Positions 1 to 9,227 of a stretch of 64,000 nucleotides of DNA are shown one piece after another. The notes beneath the pieces were generated by a model. That model had not been told where the DNA came from, did not search any database, and saw only the letters and a list, made by a program, of their open reading frames with translations. The stretch spans positions 62,001 to 126,000 of the forward strand of contig JAUSOF010000042.1 in NCBI GenBank assembly GCA_030656145.1. The letters run 5' to 3'. Position 1 is the stretch's first letter. Each line of letters starts with the position of its first letter. This stretch comes from Pseudomonas sp. (GTDB lineage Bacteria; Pseudomonadota; Gammaproteobacteria; Pseudomonadales; Pseudomonadaceae). The translations under genes and the position numbers were made by a program.

Positions 1-34
1 TTTCATTCATTCTCAGCAGACAGATACCCGCTCA

Positions 35-1603
35 ATGCCCCGTAAAAGCTGGCGCGAAGCCATAGCCGCCTATTCCAGCCCCTCCACGCTGGTGCTGTTG
101 CTCCTCGGGTTCGCCGCCGGCCTACCCTATATGCTGGTGTTCTCCACGCTCTCGGTGTGGTTGCGCGAAGCAGGCGTGGCGCGTGAAACCATTGGTTTTG
201 CCAGCCTGATCGGCTTGGCTTATGCCTTCAAATGGGTCTGGTCGCCACTGCTTGATCAGTGGCGCCTGCCGCTGCTCGGCAGGCTCGGCAGGCGCCGTTC
301 CTGGCTGGTCCTGTCCCAGGTGCTGATTGCCATCGGCCTGGCCGGTATGGCGCTGTGTGACCCACAGACCAAACTGACCTGGCTGATCTCCCTGGCGGTG
401 CTGGTGGCCTTTGCCTCTGCCACTCAGGACATCGCCATCGATGCCTACCGCCTGGAAATCGTCGAGGACACCCGCCAGGCGGCCCTGGCCGCCAGCTACA
501 TGGCCGGCTACCGGGTCGCGGCCTTGCTGGCCACCGCGGGCGCCTTGTACTTCGCTGAAGGTTTTGGTTCTACCGTGCAGCTTTACCAGCACAGCGCCTG
601 GGCCGGCACCTACCTGATGTTCGCCTTACTGATGTTGCCGGGCCTGATCACCAGCCTGTGGATGCGCGAACCGGCAGTGCCGCTGCAAACCCAACTGGCG
701 GCCGCGCGCTATGGTTTCAGCCATCAGATCGCCTCAGTGCTGGTACTGATCGTGCTGCTGGTCTCGGTGCCGGCGATGTTCACCCAGTTTTATTACACCG
801 ATTTCGCCAGCCTGGTGCGCGGTGAAATCAGCCTGCTCAATCTGCTCCTCGAAGACCGCGCCTTCCTGCGCGCCCTGCTGTACAGCATTCTCACCACCCT
901 GTGCCTGTCGACCATGGGCCGCCGCGGGCTGGCGCCGGTACTGACGCCGATCAACGACTTTATCGTCCGCTACCGCTGGCAGGCCTTCCTGCTGCTCGGG
1001 CTGATCGCCACCTACCGCATGTCGGACACCGTAATGGGCGTGATGGCCAACGTGTTCTACATCGACCAGGGCTTTACCAAGGACCAGATCGCCAGCGTCA
1101 GCAAGCTGTTCGGCCTGGTCATGACTCTTCTCGGGGCTGGTTTTGGCGGTTTGTTAATCGTGCGCTTCGGTATTATGCCGATCCTGTTCATCGGTGGCGT
1201 GGCATCGGCCGCCACCAACCTGCTGTTTCTCATGCTCGCCGGCATGGGCGCCGACCTGCAGATGTTGATCGTCACCATTTCCGCCGACAACTTCAGCGCC
1301 GGCCTGGCCACAGCGGCGTTCGTCGCCTACCTGTCGAGTCTGACCAACCTGCAGTTCTCGGCCACCCAGTACGCGCTCCTCAGCTCGATCATGCTTCTGC
1401 TGCCGCGACTGATCGGTGGCTACTCCGGAGTAATGGTGGAGAAATACGGTTATGCCGAATTCTTCCTGATTACTGCCTTGCTGGGCATCCCGACCCTGAT
1501 CCTGATTGCCTTGCAATGGCGACGCGAACGCCCATTGCAAGAGGGTTCGACGCCACCAGAAGCGGTCGATACACCGCCATTGAAAACTGAAGCCAACGGC
1601 TAG
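35..1603 (+). CDS. ampG: AmpG-type muropeptide permease (MFS)
   Basis: Inner-membrane major-facilitator permease that imports anhydro-muropeptides (GlcNAc-anhMurNAc peptides) for cell-wall recycling and so feeds the AmpR/AmpC induction pathway. The 522-residue protein starts with a short basic N-terminus followed by hydrophobic segments throughout. The region around residues 15-80 (GFAAGLPYMLVFSTLSVWL, then a KWVWSPLLDQ stretch) and the following RRSWLVLSQ are typical of AmpG. E. coli AmpG is about 490 residues and P. aeruginosa AmpG is longer. The ATG lies only 34 bases from the window edge, so its upstream context cannot be seen. A strong terminator follows, so it appears monocistronic at its 3' end. 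The short AmpG-like paralogue known in Pseudomonas (AmpP) is less likely given the length. Confidence 0.93.
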   Translation: MPRKSWREAIAAYSSPSTLVLLLLGFAAGLPYMLVFSTLSVWLREAGVARETIGFASLIGLAYAFKWVWSPLLDQWRLPLLGRLGRRRSWLVLSQVLIAIGLAGMALCDPQTKLTWLISLAVLVAFASATQDIAIDAYRLEIVEDTRQAALAASYMAGYRVAALLATAGALYFAEGFGSTVQLYQHSAWAGTYLMFALLMLPGLITSLWMREPAVPLQTQLAAARYGFSHQIASVLVLIVLLVSVPAMFTQFYYTDFASLVRGEISLLNLLLEDRAFLRALLYSILTTLCLSTMGRRGLAPVLTPINDFIVRYRWQAFLLLGLIATYRMSDTVMGVMANVFYIDQGFTKDQIASVSKLFGLVMTLLGAGFGGLLIVRFGIMPILFIGGVASAATNLLFLMLAGMGADLQMLIVTISADNFSAGLATAAFVAYLSSLTNLQFSATQYALLSSIMLLLPRLIGGYSGVMVEKYGYAEFFLITALLGIPTLILIALQWRRERPLQEGSTPPEAVDTPPLKTEANG

Positions 1604-1620
1604 CCTGGCGCACCATGCAA

Positions 1621-1657
1621 AACGCCGCTTCCCCATTCAGGGTGAAGCGGCGTTTTT
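1621..1657 (+). terminator. Rho-independent terminator after ampG
   Basis: Perfect 11-bp stem (AACGCCGCTTC / GAAGCGGCGTT) with a 12-nt loop, running into a T tract, 18 bases past the ampG stop. Confidence 0.9.
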
Positions 1658-1758
1658 CCTTAAGCGCAGAGCTTTATTGGCCATGCGTTTGCGCGCGGGA
1701 ATGAGTTCGGCAGCGCCGCCTATAACGGGCAATTATCGCCAGCGCCCTTACATAATCA

Positions 1759-1787
1759 AAAAGCCCCGATCATGGATCGGGGCTTTT
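1759..1787 (-). terminator. Terminator after first acyl-CoA dehydrogenase
   Basis: Perfect 13-bp stem (AAAAGCCCCGATC / GATCGGGGCTTTT) with a 3-nt loop. It lies 20 bases past the stop of the minus-strand dehydrogenase gene and is flanked by T runs on both strands, so it could also work for ampG readthrough. Confidence 0.9.
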
Positions 1788-1806
1788 GCGTTACCGGGTG
1801 TGCGCG

Positions 1807-3585
1807 TTAGAACTGCGCCGCATCCAGCAGGTACAGGCTTTCGCTGCCAGCCTTGACCGAGGCGGTCAGGGAGTGGATGCGCGGCAGGATACGGGCGAAG
1901 AAGAAGCGTGCGGTGCCCAGCTTGCTGACGTAGAAATCGTCCTGATCCTGCTTGGCCAGCGCAGCCCGGGCCATCAGCGCCCACATGTAGGCGTAGGCGG
2001 TGTAACCGAACACGTGCAGGTACTCGACCGAGGCAGCACCCACTTCGTTCGGGTTGGCCTTGGCGCGCTCCAGCAGGTCGCTGGTCATCAGTTCCAGGTT
2101 GGCGATGGCGTCTTTCAGCGGGTTGACGAACTCGGCCAGCGAGGCGTCGGCACTGTCGGTGAAGGCCTTGATCTCTTCCGCGAAGTGCTTGTAGAACGCA
2201 CCGCCGCTGCCGACCACTTTACGCCCGACCAGGTCGAGGGCCTGGATGCCGTTGGTGCCTTCGTAGATCTGGGTGATGCGGCAGTCGCGGATCAGCTGCT
2301 CCTGGCCCCACTCACGGATAAAGCCGTGGCCGCCGAAGATCTGCTGGCCATGTACGGTGGTTTCCAACGCCATGTCGGTGAGGAAGGCCTTGGCCACCGG
2401 GGTCAGCAAGGCAACCAGCTCTTCCGCGCGCTTGCGCACTACCGCGTCTTCGCTGAACTTGGCGGTGTCCAGTTGCATGGCGACGTAGCTGGAGAACGCA
2501 CGGCCGCCTTCGTTCAGGGACTTCATGGTCAGCAGCATGCGTCGCACGTCCGGGTGCACGATGATCGGGTCGGCGGCTTTATCCTTGGCTACCGGGCCGG
2601 TCGGCGCGCGGCTCTGGATGCGGTCGCGAGCATACTCGACGGCATTCTGGTAGCTGCGTTCGCCCAGGGCCAAGCCCTGGATACCAACGCCCAGGCGCTC
2701 GTAGTTCATCATGGTGAACATGGCGGCGAGGCCCTTGTTCGGCGCATCGACAATCCAGCCGGTGGCGCCGTCGAAGTTCATCACGCAGGTGGCCGAGGCC
2801 TTGATGCCCATCTTGTGTTCGATGGAACCGCAGGACAGCGCATTCTGCTCGCCCAGGGAGCCATCGGCGTTAACCATGAACTTCGGTACCAGGAACAGCG
2901 AGATGCCTTTCGGGCCCGCTGGGGCGTCCGGCAGTTTGGCCAGTACCAGGTGGATGATGTTCTCGGTCAGGTCGTGTTCACCGCCGGTGATAAAGATCTT
3001 GGTACCGGAGACCTTGAAGCTACCATCAGCCTGAGGCTCGGCCTTGGTGCGGATGATGCCCAGGTCGGTGCCGGCGTGCGGCTCGGTCAGGCACATGGAG
3101 CCAGCCCAAACGCCGGAGTACATGTTCGGCAGGTATTTCTCTTTCAACTCTTCGCTGGCGTGGGCGTTGATCGACAGGCAGGCACCGGCGGTCAGCATCG
3201 GGTACAGGCCAAATGACAGGTTGGCCGAGTTGACCATTTCTTCCACTTGCGCGGAGATCGCCTTGGGCATGCCCATGCCGCCAAACTGCGGGTCGCCACC
3301 AACGCCTACCCAGCCACCGTCGGCGTAGGTTTGATAAGCCTCAGGGAAGCCGGCCGGCGTTTTCACCGCGCCGTTGTCCCAGGTACAGCCTTCTTCGTCG
3401 CCGCTACGATTGAGCGGCGCAATGCTGCCCGCCATGACCTTGCCGGCCTCTTCGAGAATGGCGCTGGCAGTGTCTTCATCCACCACCTCAGCCAAGGCAG
3501 GCAGCTGGGCCCACAGCGTGGAAACCTCAAACACTTCGTTGAGCACGAAGCGCATGTCGCGCAGGGGAGCTTTGTAGTCAGCCAT
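1807..3585 (-). CDS. Acyl-CoA dehydrogenase (FadE2-like, PA0508 type)
   Basis: Flavoenzyme of the first beta-oxidation step, oxidising acyl-CoA to trans-2-enoyl-CoA with electrons passed to ETF. The 592-residue protein has the [10 protein letters not shown] start shared by all three paralogues here. It has the FAD-contacting CLTEPHAGTDLG at 165-176, GGHGFIREWG at 418-427 and the IYEGTNGIQ motif, whose Glu442 sits where the family places its catalytic base. The C-terminal extension of about 150 residues is typical of this approximately 600-residue subfamily. The ATG has a GAGGA Shine-Dalgarno. It is the last of three tandem same-strand paralogues and has its own terminator. By gene order it matches P. 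aeruginosa PA0508, reported as FadE2 with a medium-chain preference; chain length cannot be read from the sequence. Confidence 0.92.
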   Translation of the reverse strand: MADYKAPLRDMRFVLNEVFEVSTLWAQLPALAEVVDEDTASAILEEAGKVMAGSIAPLNRSGDEEGCTWDNGAVKTPAGFPEAYQTYADGGWVGVGGDPQFGGMGMPKAISAQVEEMVNSANLSFGLYPMLTAGACLSINAHASEELKEKYLPNMYSGVWAGSMCLTEPHAGTDLGIIRTKAEPQADGSFKVSGTKIFITGGEHDLTENIIHLVLAKLPDAPAGPKGISLFLVPKFMVNADGSLGEQNALSCGSIEHKMGIKASATCVMNFDGATGWIVDAPNKGLAAMFTMMNYERLGVGIQGLALGERSYQNAVEYARDRIQSRAPTGPVAKDKAADPIIVHPDVRRMLLTMKSLNEGGRAFSSYVAMQLDTAKFSEDAVVRKRAEELVALLTPVAKAFLTDMALETTVHGQQIFGGHGFIREWGQEQLIRDCRITQIYEGTNGIQALDLVGRKVVGSGGAFYKHFAEEIKAFTDSADASLAEFVNPLKDAIANLELMTSDLLERAKANPNEVGAASVEYLHVFGYTAYAYMWALMARAALAKQDQDDFYVSKLGTARFFFARILPRIHSLTASVKAGSESLYLLDAAQF

Positions 3586-3713
3586 GGCAAATCCTCGAAC
3601 GAAGCAACAGGGTTAAATCAGGCTTGGGAGTTTAACCGAGCAACTTTTCAGACACATAGGGTCGTGTTGTGACCATCAAGTCTTGTGCGGCGATCAAAAT
3701 CCAGATGGCAAAA

Positions 3714-3731
3714 CCCCGCCAACAGGCGGGG
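3714..3731 (-). terminator. Terminator after second acyl-CoA dehydrogenase
   Basis: Seven-bp all-GC stem (CCCCGCC / GGCGGGG) with an AACA loop, followed on the minus strand by TTTTGCC, 24 bases past the stop codon. Confidence 0.8.
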
Positions 3732-3754
3732 CTCTGCAGCGCCTCAAACGCCGG

Positions 3755-5551
3755 TCAGAGACCGAAGTGCTCGGCTGGCAGGCTCATCATGCACTCACTG
3801 CCCGCCTCGGCCGCAGCCAGGTGAGCAGCGGTACGCGGTAGCAACCGCTTGAAGTAGAACGCACAAGTAGCCAGCTTGGCCTGATAGAACGCCGCCTCGC
3901 CGGCACCTGCTTCAAGCTGCTGTTGCGCGACCACAGCCATGCGCAACCAGAAGTAGGCCAGCGTGACGTAGCCGGAGTACATCAGGTAATCCATGGACGC
4001 CGCACCGACCTCGTCGGGGTTCTGCAGCGCCGCCATGCCGATCTTCTGCGTCAGCTCACCCCACTGCTTGTTCAATACGGCCAGCTGGGCGACATGCTCC
4101 TTGAGCTGCGGGTGCTCGACCTGCGCCTCGCAGAATTTATGCACGATCTTGCTGAAGCCGCGTAGCAGCTTGCCCTGACTGCCGAGCACCTTGCGCCCGA
4201 GCAAGTCGAGGGCCTGGATGCCGTTGGTGCCTTCATAGATCAGGGCAATGCGGCAATCGCGCACTAACTGCTCCATGCCCCATTCGCGAATATAGCCGTG
4301 ACCGCCCAACACCTGCATGCCCTGATTGGTCACCTCCAGGCCGGTCTCGGTCATGAAGGCTTTGCAGATAGGGGTGAGGAAGGCGAGCAGATTTTCCGCT
4401 TCGTCACGCTGTTCGGCGCTGTCGCTACGATGCGCCTGATCAAGCAGTTGTGCAGTGAAATAGGCCAGGGCGCGGTTGCCCTCGTTAAACGCCTTCATGG
4501 TCAGCAGCATGCGCCGCACGTCGGGGTGGACGATGATTGGATCAGCCGCCTTTTCCGGCGCCTTCGGCCCGCTCAGGGCGCGCATTTGCAGGCGCTCGTT
4601 GGCATATTTGAGGGCACCCTGGAAACTGGCTTCGCCGAGACACAGCCCCTGCATGCCAGTGCCCAGGCGTGCATGATTCATCATGGTGAACATGCAGTTG
4701 AGGCCCTTGTTGGCCTCGCCAATCAGGTAGCCGCTGGCACTGTCGAAGTTGATCACGCAGGTGGCGGAGGCCTTGATCCCCATCTTGTGCTCGATCGAGC
4801 CGCAACTCACCGCATTGCGTGCACCGGCATGACCTTCCGCGTTGGGCAGAAATTTCGGCACGATAAACAGCGAGATGCCCTTGGTTCCAGCCGGGGCATC
4901 GGGCAGCTTGGCCAGCACCAGATGGACGATGTTCTCGCTCATGTCGTGATCACCGGCAGAGATGAAGATCTTGCTGCCGCTGATCGCATAGCTGCCATCC
5001 GCCTGGGGCACGGCACGGGTCTTGATCAGGCCAAGATCGGTGCCGCAATGCGCTTCAGTCAGGCACATGGTGCCGGTCCAGCGACCTTCTGTAAGCGGGG
5101 TCAGGTAGGTTTGCTTTTGTGTTTCGCTACCGTGGGCATGGATCGCCGACATGGCGCCGTGGGTCAGCCCCGGATACATGCCCCAGGAAGTGTTGCTGGC
5201 GCCGACCATCTCGCTGATCAGCAGGCCAAGCGAGTGCGGCAGGCCCTGGCCGCCGTAAGCCGGGTCGGCAGCCAGGCCATTCCAGCCGCCATCGACGTAC
5301 TGGGCGAAGGCTTCCTTGAAGCCCTTGGGCGTGGTCACCTCTCCGTTATTGAACTGACATTCTTGTTCGTCGCCGGAGCGGTTCAATGGCGCCAGCACCT
5401 GCTCGCAGAACTTGGCACCCTCTTCGAGAATTGCAGCGACCATGTCCGGCGTCGCATCGCTGGCGCCGAGTGCGGCGTAGCTGGCGTGGAAGTCGAAGAC
5501 ATCGTCGATCAAAAAGCGCGTGTCGCGCAGGGGAGCCTTGTAGTCGGGCAT
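3755..5551 (-). CDS. Acyl-CoA dehydrogenase (PA0507 type)
   Basis: Second of three tandem FadE-like acyl-CoA dehydrogenases, 598 residues. CLTEAHCGTDLG near 163, GGHGYIREWGMEQ near 416 and IYEGTNGIQ with the expected catalytic Glu at 440 are all present. Start choice: the longer reading (MTMPDYK, 5557) has its ATG one base from GGAG, whereas the ATG at 5551 has GGAG seven bases upstream and gives the [10 protein letters not shown] start of its paralogue, so 5551 is preferred. It has its own terminator and a 600-base gap on its 5' side, so it is probably transcribed separately. Paralogue identity is high throughout, including a shared [20 protein letters not shown] block near residue 335. Substrate range is unknown. 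Confidence 0.92.
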   Translation of the reverse strand: MPDYKAPLRDTRFLIDDVFDFHASYAALGASDATPDMVAAILEEGAKFCEQVLAPLNRSGDEQECQFNNGEVTTPKGFKEAFAQYVDGGWNGLAADPAYGGQGLPHSLGLLISEMVGASNTSWGMYPGLTHGAMSAIHAHGSETQKQTYLTPLTEGRWTGTMCLTEAHCGTDLGLIKTRAVPQADGSYAISGSKIFISAGDHDMSENIVHLVLAKLPDAPAGTKGISLFIVPKFLPNAEGHAGARNAVSCGSIEHKMGIKASATCVINFDSASGYLIGEANKGLNCMFTMMNHARLGTGMQGLCLGEASFQGALKYANERLQMRALSGPKAPEKAADPIIVHPDVRRMLLTMKAFNEGNRALAYFTAQLLDQAHRSDSAEQRDEAENLLAFLTPICKAFMTETGLEVTNQGMQVLGGHGYIREWGMEQLVRDCRIALIYEGTNGIQALDLLGRKVLGSQGKLLRGFSKIVHKFCEAQVEHPQLKEHVAQLAVLNKQWGELTQKIGMAALQNPDEVGAASMDYLMYSGYVTLAYFWLRMAVVAQQQLEAGAGEAAFYQAKLATCAFYFKRLLPRTAAHLAAAEAGSECMMSLPAEHFGL

Positions 5552-5806
5552 GGTCATTCTCCGTCAGCTGGCGCGCAAGGCGCGGGTCAATACCCCTACG
5601 CTACTGCCGAAGCTGGCTGCGCGACAACGACCGTATGCCCCCTGAATGCAGCGCCATAAATAACCGGCCCGCAGCCTGCGGCGCAGCGGCAATGGCAGTG
5701 GCAGGCCGGTAATCGGGGCATGCCCCTTGTGTGTTGCACCGCGCTTTTGAAGGCTGGGTTAGCGGCGCCACCCTCCGCGCGATCAAGCACGATCAAGCAC
5801 GATCAT

Positions 5807-5918
5807 GATGGGTATCGCTGCGCTCAACCCTACGCGGCCCGCCGCATCCTACAAAAGCCCCGCCCGCGCAAACTGGCTGGCAATCCGTAGGATGGCGTTG
5901 AGCGTAGCGATACCCATC
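5807..5918. repeat. Inverted pair of GATGGGTATCGC repeats
   Basis: The left arm (5807-5852) begins GATGGGTATCGCTGCGCTC and ends ATCCTAC. The right arm (5887-5918) is its near reverse complement, GTAGGATGG...GATACCCATC. Another copy of the pair, with arm order reversed, lies at 15127-15260. It has the form of a REP/BIME-type non-coding repeat. Confidence 0.85.
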
Positions 5919-6102
5919 GATCACCAATAAATAAGGCGCTTGAGTCAATTCAATACGCGGCCAGCTGGTACCGATTTAGGTACTGGATTTCACCCCGCCA
6001 CCGGTGTTTGCTGGTTCATCGCTATCGGCAGCGTGCCCTAACCCACCGCAGAGGCTGTTTAATCGCAGGTTGATCTGTGACGCGCCACTCCCCCAGACGC
6101 AA

Positions 6103-6134
6103 AAAAGCCGCTACCCCGAGAGGTAGCGGCTTTT
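6103..6134 (-). terminator. Terminator after third acyl-CoA dehydrogenase
   Basis: Perfect 13-bp stem (AAAAGCCGCTACC / GGTAGCGGCTTTT) with a 6-nt loop and T runs, 22 bases past the minus-strand stop. Confidence 0.92.
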
Positions 6135-6156
6135 CCAGGCGAAATCGCGGGAGGGC

Positions 6157-7962
6157 TTAGTAGCCCAGTGCGAAGTCGTCTTCGTGCATGTCCATCAGGT
6201 TGCCGGCGCCGGACAACATGGTGGCCACGTGGGTGCGGGTACGCGGCAAGATGCGTGCGAAGTAGAAACGCGCGGTCTGCAACTTGGCCTTGTAGAAGGC
6301 TTCGTCGGCAGCACCAGCAGCGATTTTCTCGGCAGCCAGGCGGGCCATATCAGCCCAGAAGTAGGCCAGGCAGACGTAACCGGAGTACATCAGGTAGTCG
6401 ACCGATGCAGCGCCAACTTCTTCGCGGTCTTTCATCGCGGCCATACCGACCTTCATGGTCAGTTCGCCCCACTCCTTGTTCAGCTGGGCCAATGGCTCAA
6501 CGAACTCTTTGACGGCTGCGTTGCTTTCGTTGCTCTGGCAGAACTTGTGCACGATCTTGGTGAAGCCTTTCAGCGCTTCGCCTTGGGTCTGCAGCACTTT
6601 ACGGCCGAGCAGATCGAGCGCCTGGATGCCAGTGGTGCCTTCGTACAACATGGAAATGCGGCTGTCGCGAACGTTCTGCTCCATGCCCCACTCAGCGATA
6701 AAGCCGTGGCCGCCGTAGATTTGCACGCCGTGGTTGGCGGCTTCGAAGCCAACTTCGGTCATAAATGCTTTGGCGATCGGGGTGAGGAAAGCCAGCAGTG
6801 CGTCAGCTTGCTTCTTCTCGGCTTCGTCCTGGCTGTACTTGACGATGTCGACCTGCTTGGCAGTGAAGTACACCATTGCACGATTGCCTTCAGCGAAGGC
6901 CTTCATGGTCAGCAGCATGCGACGCACGTCCGGGTGGACGATGATCGGGTCAGCGGCTTTTTCCGGCGCTTTCGGGCCAGTCAGGGAACGCATCTGCAGA
7001 CGCTCGCGAGCGTACTTCAGGCCACCCTGGAAGCCGATTTCGGCGTGAGCCAGACCTTGCAGAGCAGTACCCAGGCGAGCGATGTTCATAAAGGTGAACA
7101 TGCAGTTCAGGCCTTTGTTCGCCGGGCCGATCAGGTAACCGGTGGCGCCGTCGAAGTTCATCACACAGGTAGCGTTGCCGTGGATACCCATCTTGTGCTC
7201 GAGCGAGCCACAGGACACCGCATTGCGCTCGCCAACAGCGCCAGATGCGTCGGACAAAAACTTGGGCACGATGAACAGCGAGATACCCTTGGTACCCTGC
7301 GGTGCATCGGGCAGGCGGGCCAACACGATATGGACAATGTTGTCGGCCATGTCATGTTCGCCAGCGGAGATGAAGATCTTGGTGCCGGAAACTTTGTAGC
7401 TGCCGTCGGCCTGCGGTTCGGCCTTGGTGCGCAGCATACCCAGGTCGGTGCCGCAATGCGGCTCGGTCAGGCACATGGTGCCGGTCCACTCGCCGGACAC
7501 CAGCTTGGTCAGATAAGCATCCTTCTGCTCATCAGTGCCGTGCTCGGCGATAGTGTTCATCGCGCCATGCGACAGGCCAGGGTACATGCCCCAGGACCAG
7601 TTGGCAGTACCTACCAATTCGCTGACCACCAGACCCAGCGACTCTGGCAGGCCTTGGCCGCCGTGAGCGACGTCATGGGCCAGGCTCGGCCAGCCACCTT
7701 CTACATACTGCTTGTAGGCTTCCTTGAAGCCGGTCGGAGTTTTAACCCCGGACTCGCTCCAGGTACAACCTTCGATATCACCCACACGGTTCAGCGGCGC
7801 CAATACCTGCTCACAGAACTTGGCGCCCTCTTCGAGGATGGCATCAACCATGTCCGGGGTAGCGTCTTGGCAGCCAGGCAGGCTCTGATAATGCGCTTCG
7901 TAGCCGAACAGTTCGTCACGGACAAAGCGAATATCACGCAAGGGGGCCTTGTAGTCAGGCAT
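6157..7962 (-). CDS. Acyl-CoA dehydrogenase (FadE1-like, PA0506 type)
   Basis: Third paralogue, 601 residues, of the beta-oxidation acyl-CoA dehydrogenase family. [12 protein letters not shown] at 164-175, [13 protein letters not shown] near 418 and LYEGTTGIQ with Glu441 as the expected base are present. The open frame runs 36 codons further upstream, but the ATG at 7962 gives the [10 protein letters not shown] start shared by the family and has an AGAGG ribosome site, so it is chosen. Two overlapping PsrA-type palindromes lie about 110-135 bases upstream. The P. aeruginosa gene in this position (PA0506, FadE1, long-chain) is, as I recall, a reported PsrA target. Its own terminator lies downstream. 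Confidence 0.93.
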   Translation of the reverse strand: MPDYKAPLRDIRFVRDELFGYEAHYQSLPGCQDATPDMVDAILEEGAKFCEQVLAPLNRVGDIEGCTWSESGVKTPTGFKEAYKQYVEGGWPSLAHDVAHGGQGLPESLGLVVSELVGTANWSWGMYPGLSHGAMNTIAEHGTDEQKDAYLTKLVSGEWTGTMCLTEPHCGTDLGMLRTKAEPQADGSYKVSGTKIFISAGEHDMADNIVHIVLARLPDAPQGTKGISLFIVPKFLSDASGAVGERNAVSCGSLEHKMGIHGNATCVMNFDGATGYLIGPANKGLNCMFTFMNIARLGTALQGLAHAEIGFQGGLKYARERLQMRSLTGPKAPEKAADPIIVHPDVRRMLLTMKAFAEGNRAMVYFTAKQVDIVKYSQDEAEKKQADALLAFLTPIAKAFMTEVGFEAANHGVQIYGGHGFIAEWGMEQNVRDSRISMLYEGTTGIQALDLLGRKVLQTQGEALKGFTKIVHKFCQSNESNAAVKEFVEPLAQLNKEWGELTMKVGMAAMKDREEVGAASVDYLMYSGYVCLAYFWADMARLAAEKIAAGAADEAFYKAKLQTARFYFARILPRTRTHVATMLSGAGNLMDMHEDDFALGY

Positions 7963-8070
7963 AGCGGTTAACCTCTGCGATGGACTTATTAGTGTGTTTG
8001 GGTGACCGACTAAACGGCCGCTTGGGGGATTACTCCCGATTGCCTGGCGACAGTTTGGCCACCCCAGCAA

Positions 8071-8099
8071 TCAAACAAGTGTTTGAAACATACGTTTAC
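8071..8099 (-). promoter_or_regulatory. Two overlapping PsrA-type operators
   Basis: TCAAACA-AG-TGTTTGA (8071-8086) is a perfect 7-bp inverted repeat and fits the PsrA consensus (G/C)AAAC-N2-4-GTTT(G/C) with N4. GAAAC-ATAC-GTTTA (8085-8098) is a second, nearly perfect match sharing its edge. PsrA is the TetR-type long-chain fatty-acid sensor of pseudomonads. The boxes sit upstream of the acyl-CoA dehydrogenase starting at 7962. The consensus is from published work; binding here is inferred. Confidence 0.7.
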
Positions 8100-8400
8100 G
8101 CCCACCCCTTGTCAAGCACCGCTGGACTCGCGCCCAGTGACCGGACAAATAGCGAGCGATGCTGCAAGGCCGCCTCTATGTATTAGCGGCAAGGCGCAGC
8201 ACGTGGGACGGCCCGACTGGTGTTCCGTTCGCAGCGAAGCGACAACCCGCCGGGATGTGTGCCGTGCCGATACACCATGGTGCACTGCCTGCGGCAAGCG
8301 ATCCTACGGATCGCGGATTACTCGAGGTTATCGATAGGAGTCTAGACCGCCTGGAGGCGGTCGCGGTGGGCACGCGCTTTTTTACAACCACACCAACCGC
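8100..8400. other. Intergenic region with repeat, no gene
   Basis: Gap between the SprA-like gene and the PsrA boxes. It carries a repeat (8225-8295) whose two conserved blocks recur at 45267-45318, beside SLC13/hslR. I see no convincing coding sequence; open frames here are on both strands and lack ribosome sites. Confidence 0.6.
8225..8295 (+). repeat. Dispersed repeat, CCGTTCGCAGCG...CATGGTGCACTG family
   Basis: Two blocks, CCGTTCGCAGCGAAGCGACA (8225-8244) and a 21-base block containing ATGGTGCACTGCCTGCGGC (8275-8295). Both recur in the same order and orientation at 45267-45286 (one mismatch) and 45298-45318 (identical). The spacing differs, 30 against 11 bases. It is non-coding. Confidence 0.75.
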
Positions 8401-9189
8401 TCAGCCCAGCAGATCGATCAACGGCGCCGAATCTGCTGATTCGGCAGTGCGCTGGTACAGGCCGAGATCGGCTGCAGGCGAGCGCGATGATTGCAGGGGC
8501 GCATCTGGCTCGTCTGGCGCCGCAGGCTCAGTCGCCTCGCTTGATTGCGCGCGCTCTGCGCTTGCTTCTGCGGCTTCACTGAGGCGCAGTTCAGCCAGTT
8601 CGGCGCGCGCTTGCACCATCTGCGCCTGGGCTTGCGCTGCCACACGCAGGTCCTGCCCCGATGGCTCGGCCGGGGCCAGGGCTGCACGCACGACGATCTC
8701 CATTTTGCTCAGCGTGGCTTGCGGATCGTTCGCCACGGCGCCGGTGTCGATACTGACCTCTCCGGCGATGGCATAGCGCTGGCCGTCCGGCCCCCGGGTA
8801 TAGGTGTAGCTCGGGGCGCCGGCATAGCTGCCGCCAACTGCTGCGTGGGCCTGTTCGTGGGTACGCACTTCGCGATCACGATTAGCCAACTCGGCAATTT
8901 CCAGTTGTTCGATGCGCTGTTGTTGCGGGCTGGTGTCGGCGTTGCCCAGCTTGCCAGCGGACCGAGCCGACTGCTCATCGGGCTGATCAGCCTCTTCGCG
9001 GGCGGAAGCTGCTTGTTCATCGCCGAGGGCGGAGGAAGGCGTAGCGGGAGCCTGGGCAGCACGGGTCAGGTCAAGGGAAACATCCGGGGAGGCGGCAGAC
9101 GAGATGGGCGAACCTGCAATGACGGCACTGCAGGCGCGAGATAGCTCGGCATAGCGCCGATCAGCATGCCATACCCCTTTGCTGTGCAT
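8401..9189 (-). CDS. Putative metalloprotease, SprA / CJM1_0395 family
   Basis: 262 residues. A conserved central block holds HEQAHAAVGG (around residues 114-123, an HExxH zinc-binding motif) and then YTYTRGPDGQRYAIAGEVSID. This is the hallmark of the SprA-related putative metalloprotease family (PF12118). Both ends are low-complexity and rich in Ala, Glu and Gln, and are probably disordered. There is no signal peptide or membrane segment. The start is uncertain because the upstream ribosome site is weak (GGGCC). It lies 38 bases downstream of a 99-residue flagellar-axial-like gene on the same strand and is likely co-transcribed with it, possibly also with bioD. The substrate is unknown; protease activity is inferred from the motif only. 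Confidence 0.75.
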   Translation of the reverse strand: MHSKGVWHADRRYAELSRACSAVIAGSPISSAASPDVSLDLTRAAQAPATPSSALGDEQAASAREEADQPDEQSARSAGKLGNADTSPQQQRIEQLEIAELANRDREVRTHEQAHAAVGGSYAGAPSYTYTRGPDGQRYAIAGEVSIDTGAVANDPQATLSKMEIVVRAALAPAEPSGQDLRVAAQAQAQMVQARAELAELRLSEAAEASAERAQSSEATEPAAPDEPDAPLQSSRSPAADLGLYQRTAESADSAPLIDLLG

Positions 9190-9227
9190 GTGTTGTGGCC
9201 CGCACGCGGATCACGTCAGGAAACAGC

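Larger units (their letters stand above)
5552..6156. other. Intergenic region, no gene, repeat-bearing
   Basis: About 600 bases between two acyl-CoA dehydrogenase genes. It holds the terminator of the upstream gene, an inverted pair of GATGGGTATCGC repeats (5807-5918), two tandem copies of GATCAAGCAC plus a partial third just before them (5781-5804), and a lone GGTTAGCGGCG fragment near 5760. No open frame has codon usage or a start supporting a gene. Confidence 0.7.

Noticed and set aside
6184..7971. 595-codon plus-strand frame opposite an acyl-CoA dehydrogenase
   Set aside because: Mirror frame of a strong gene in high-GC DNA; it lacks a ribosome site and gives no family-like sequence. The same applies to long antisense frames at 1786-3216, 4298-5659, 19166-21313, 50098-51819, 52965-54308 and 57712-59109.
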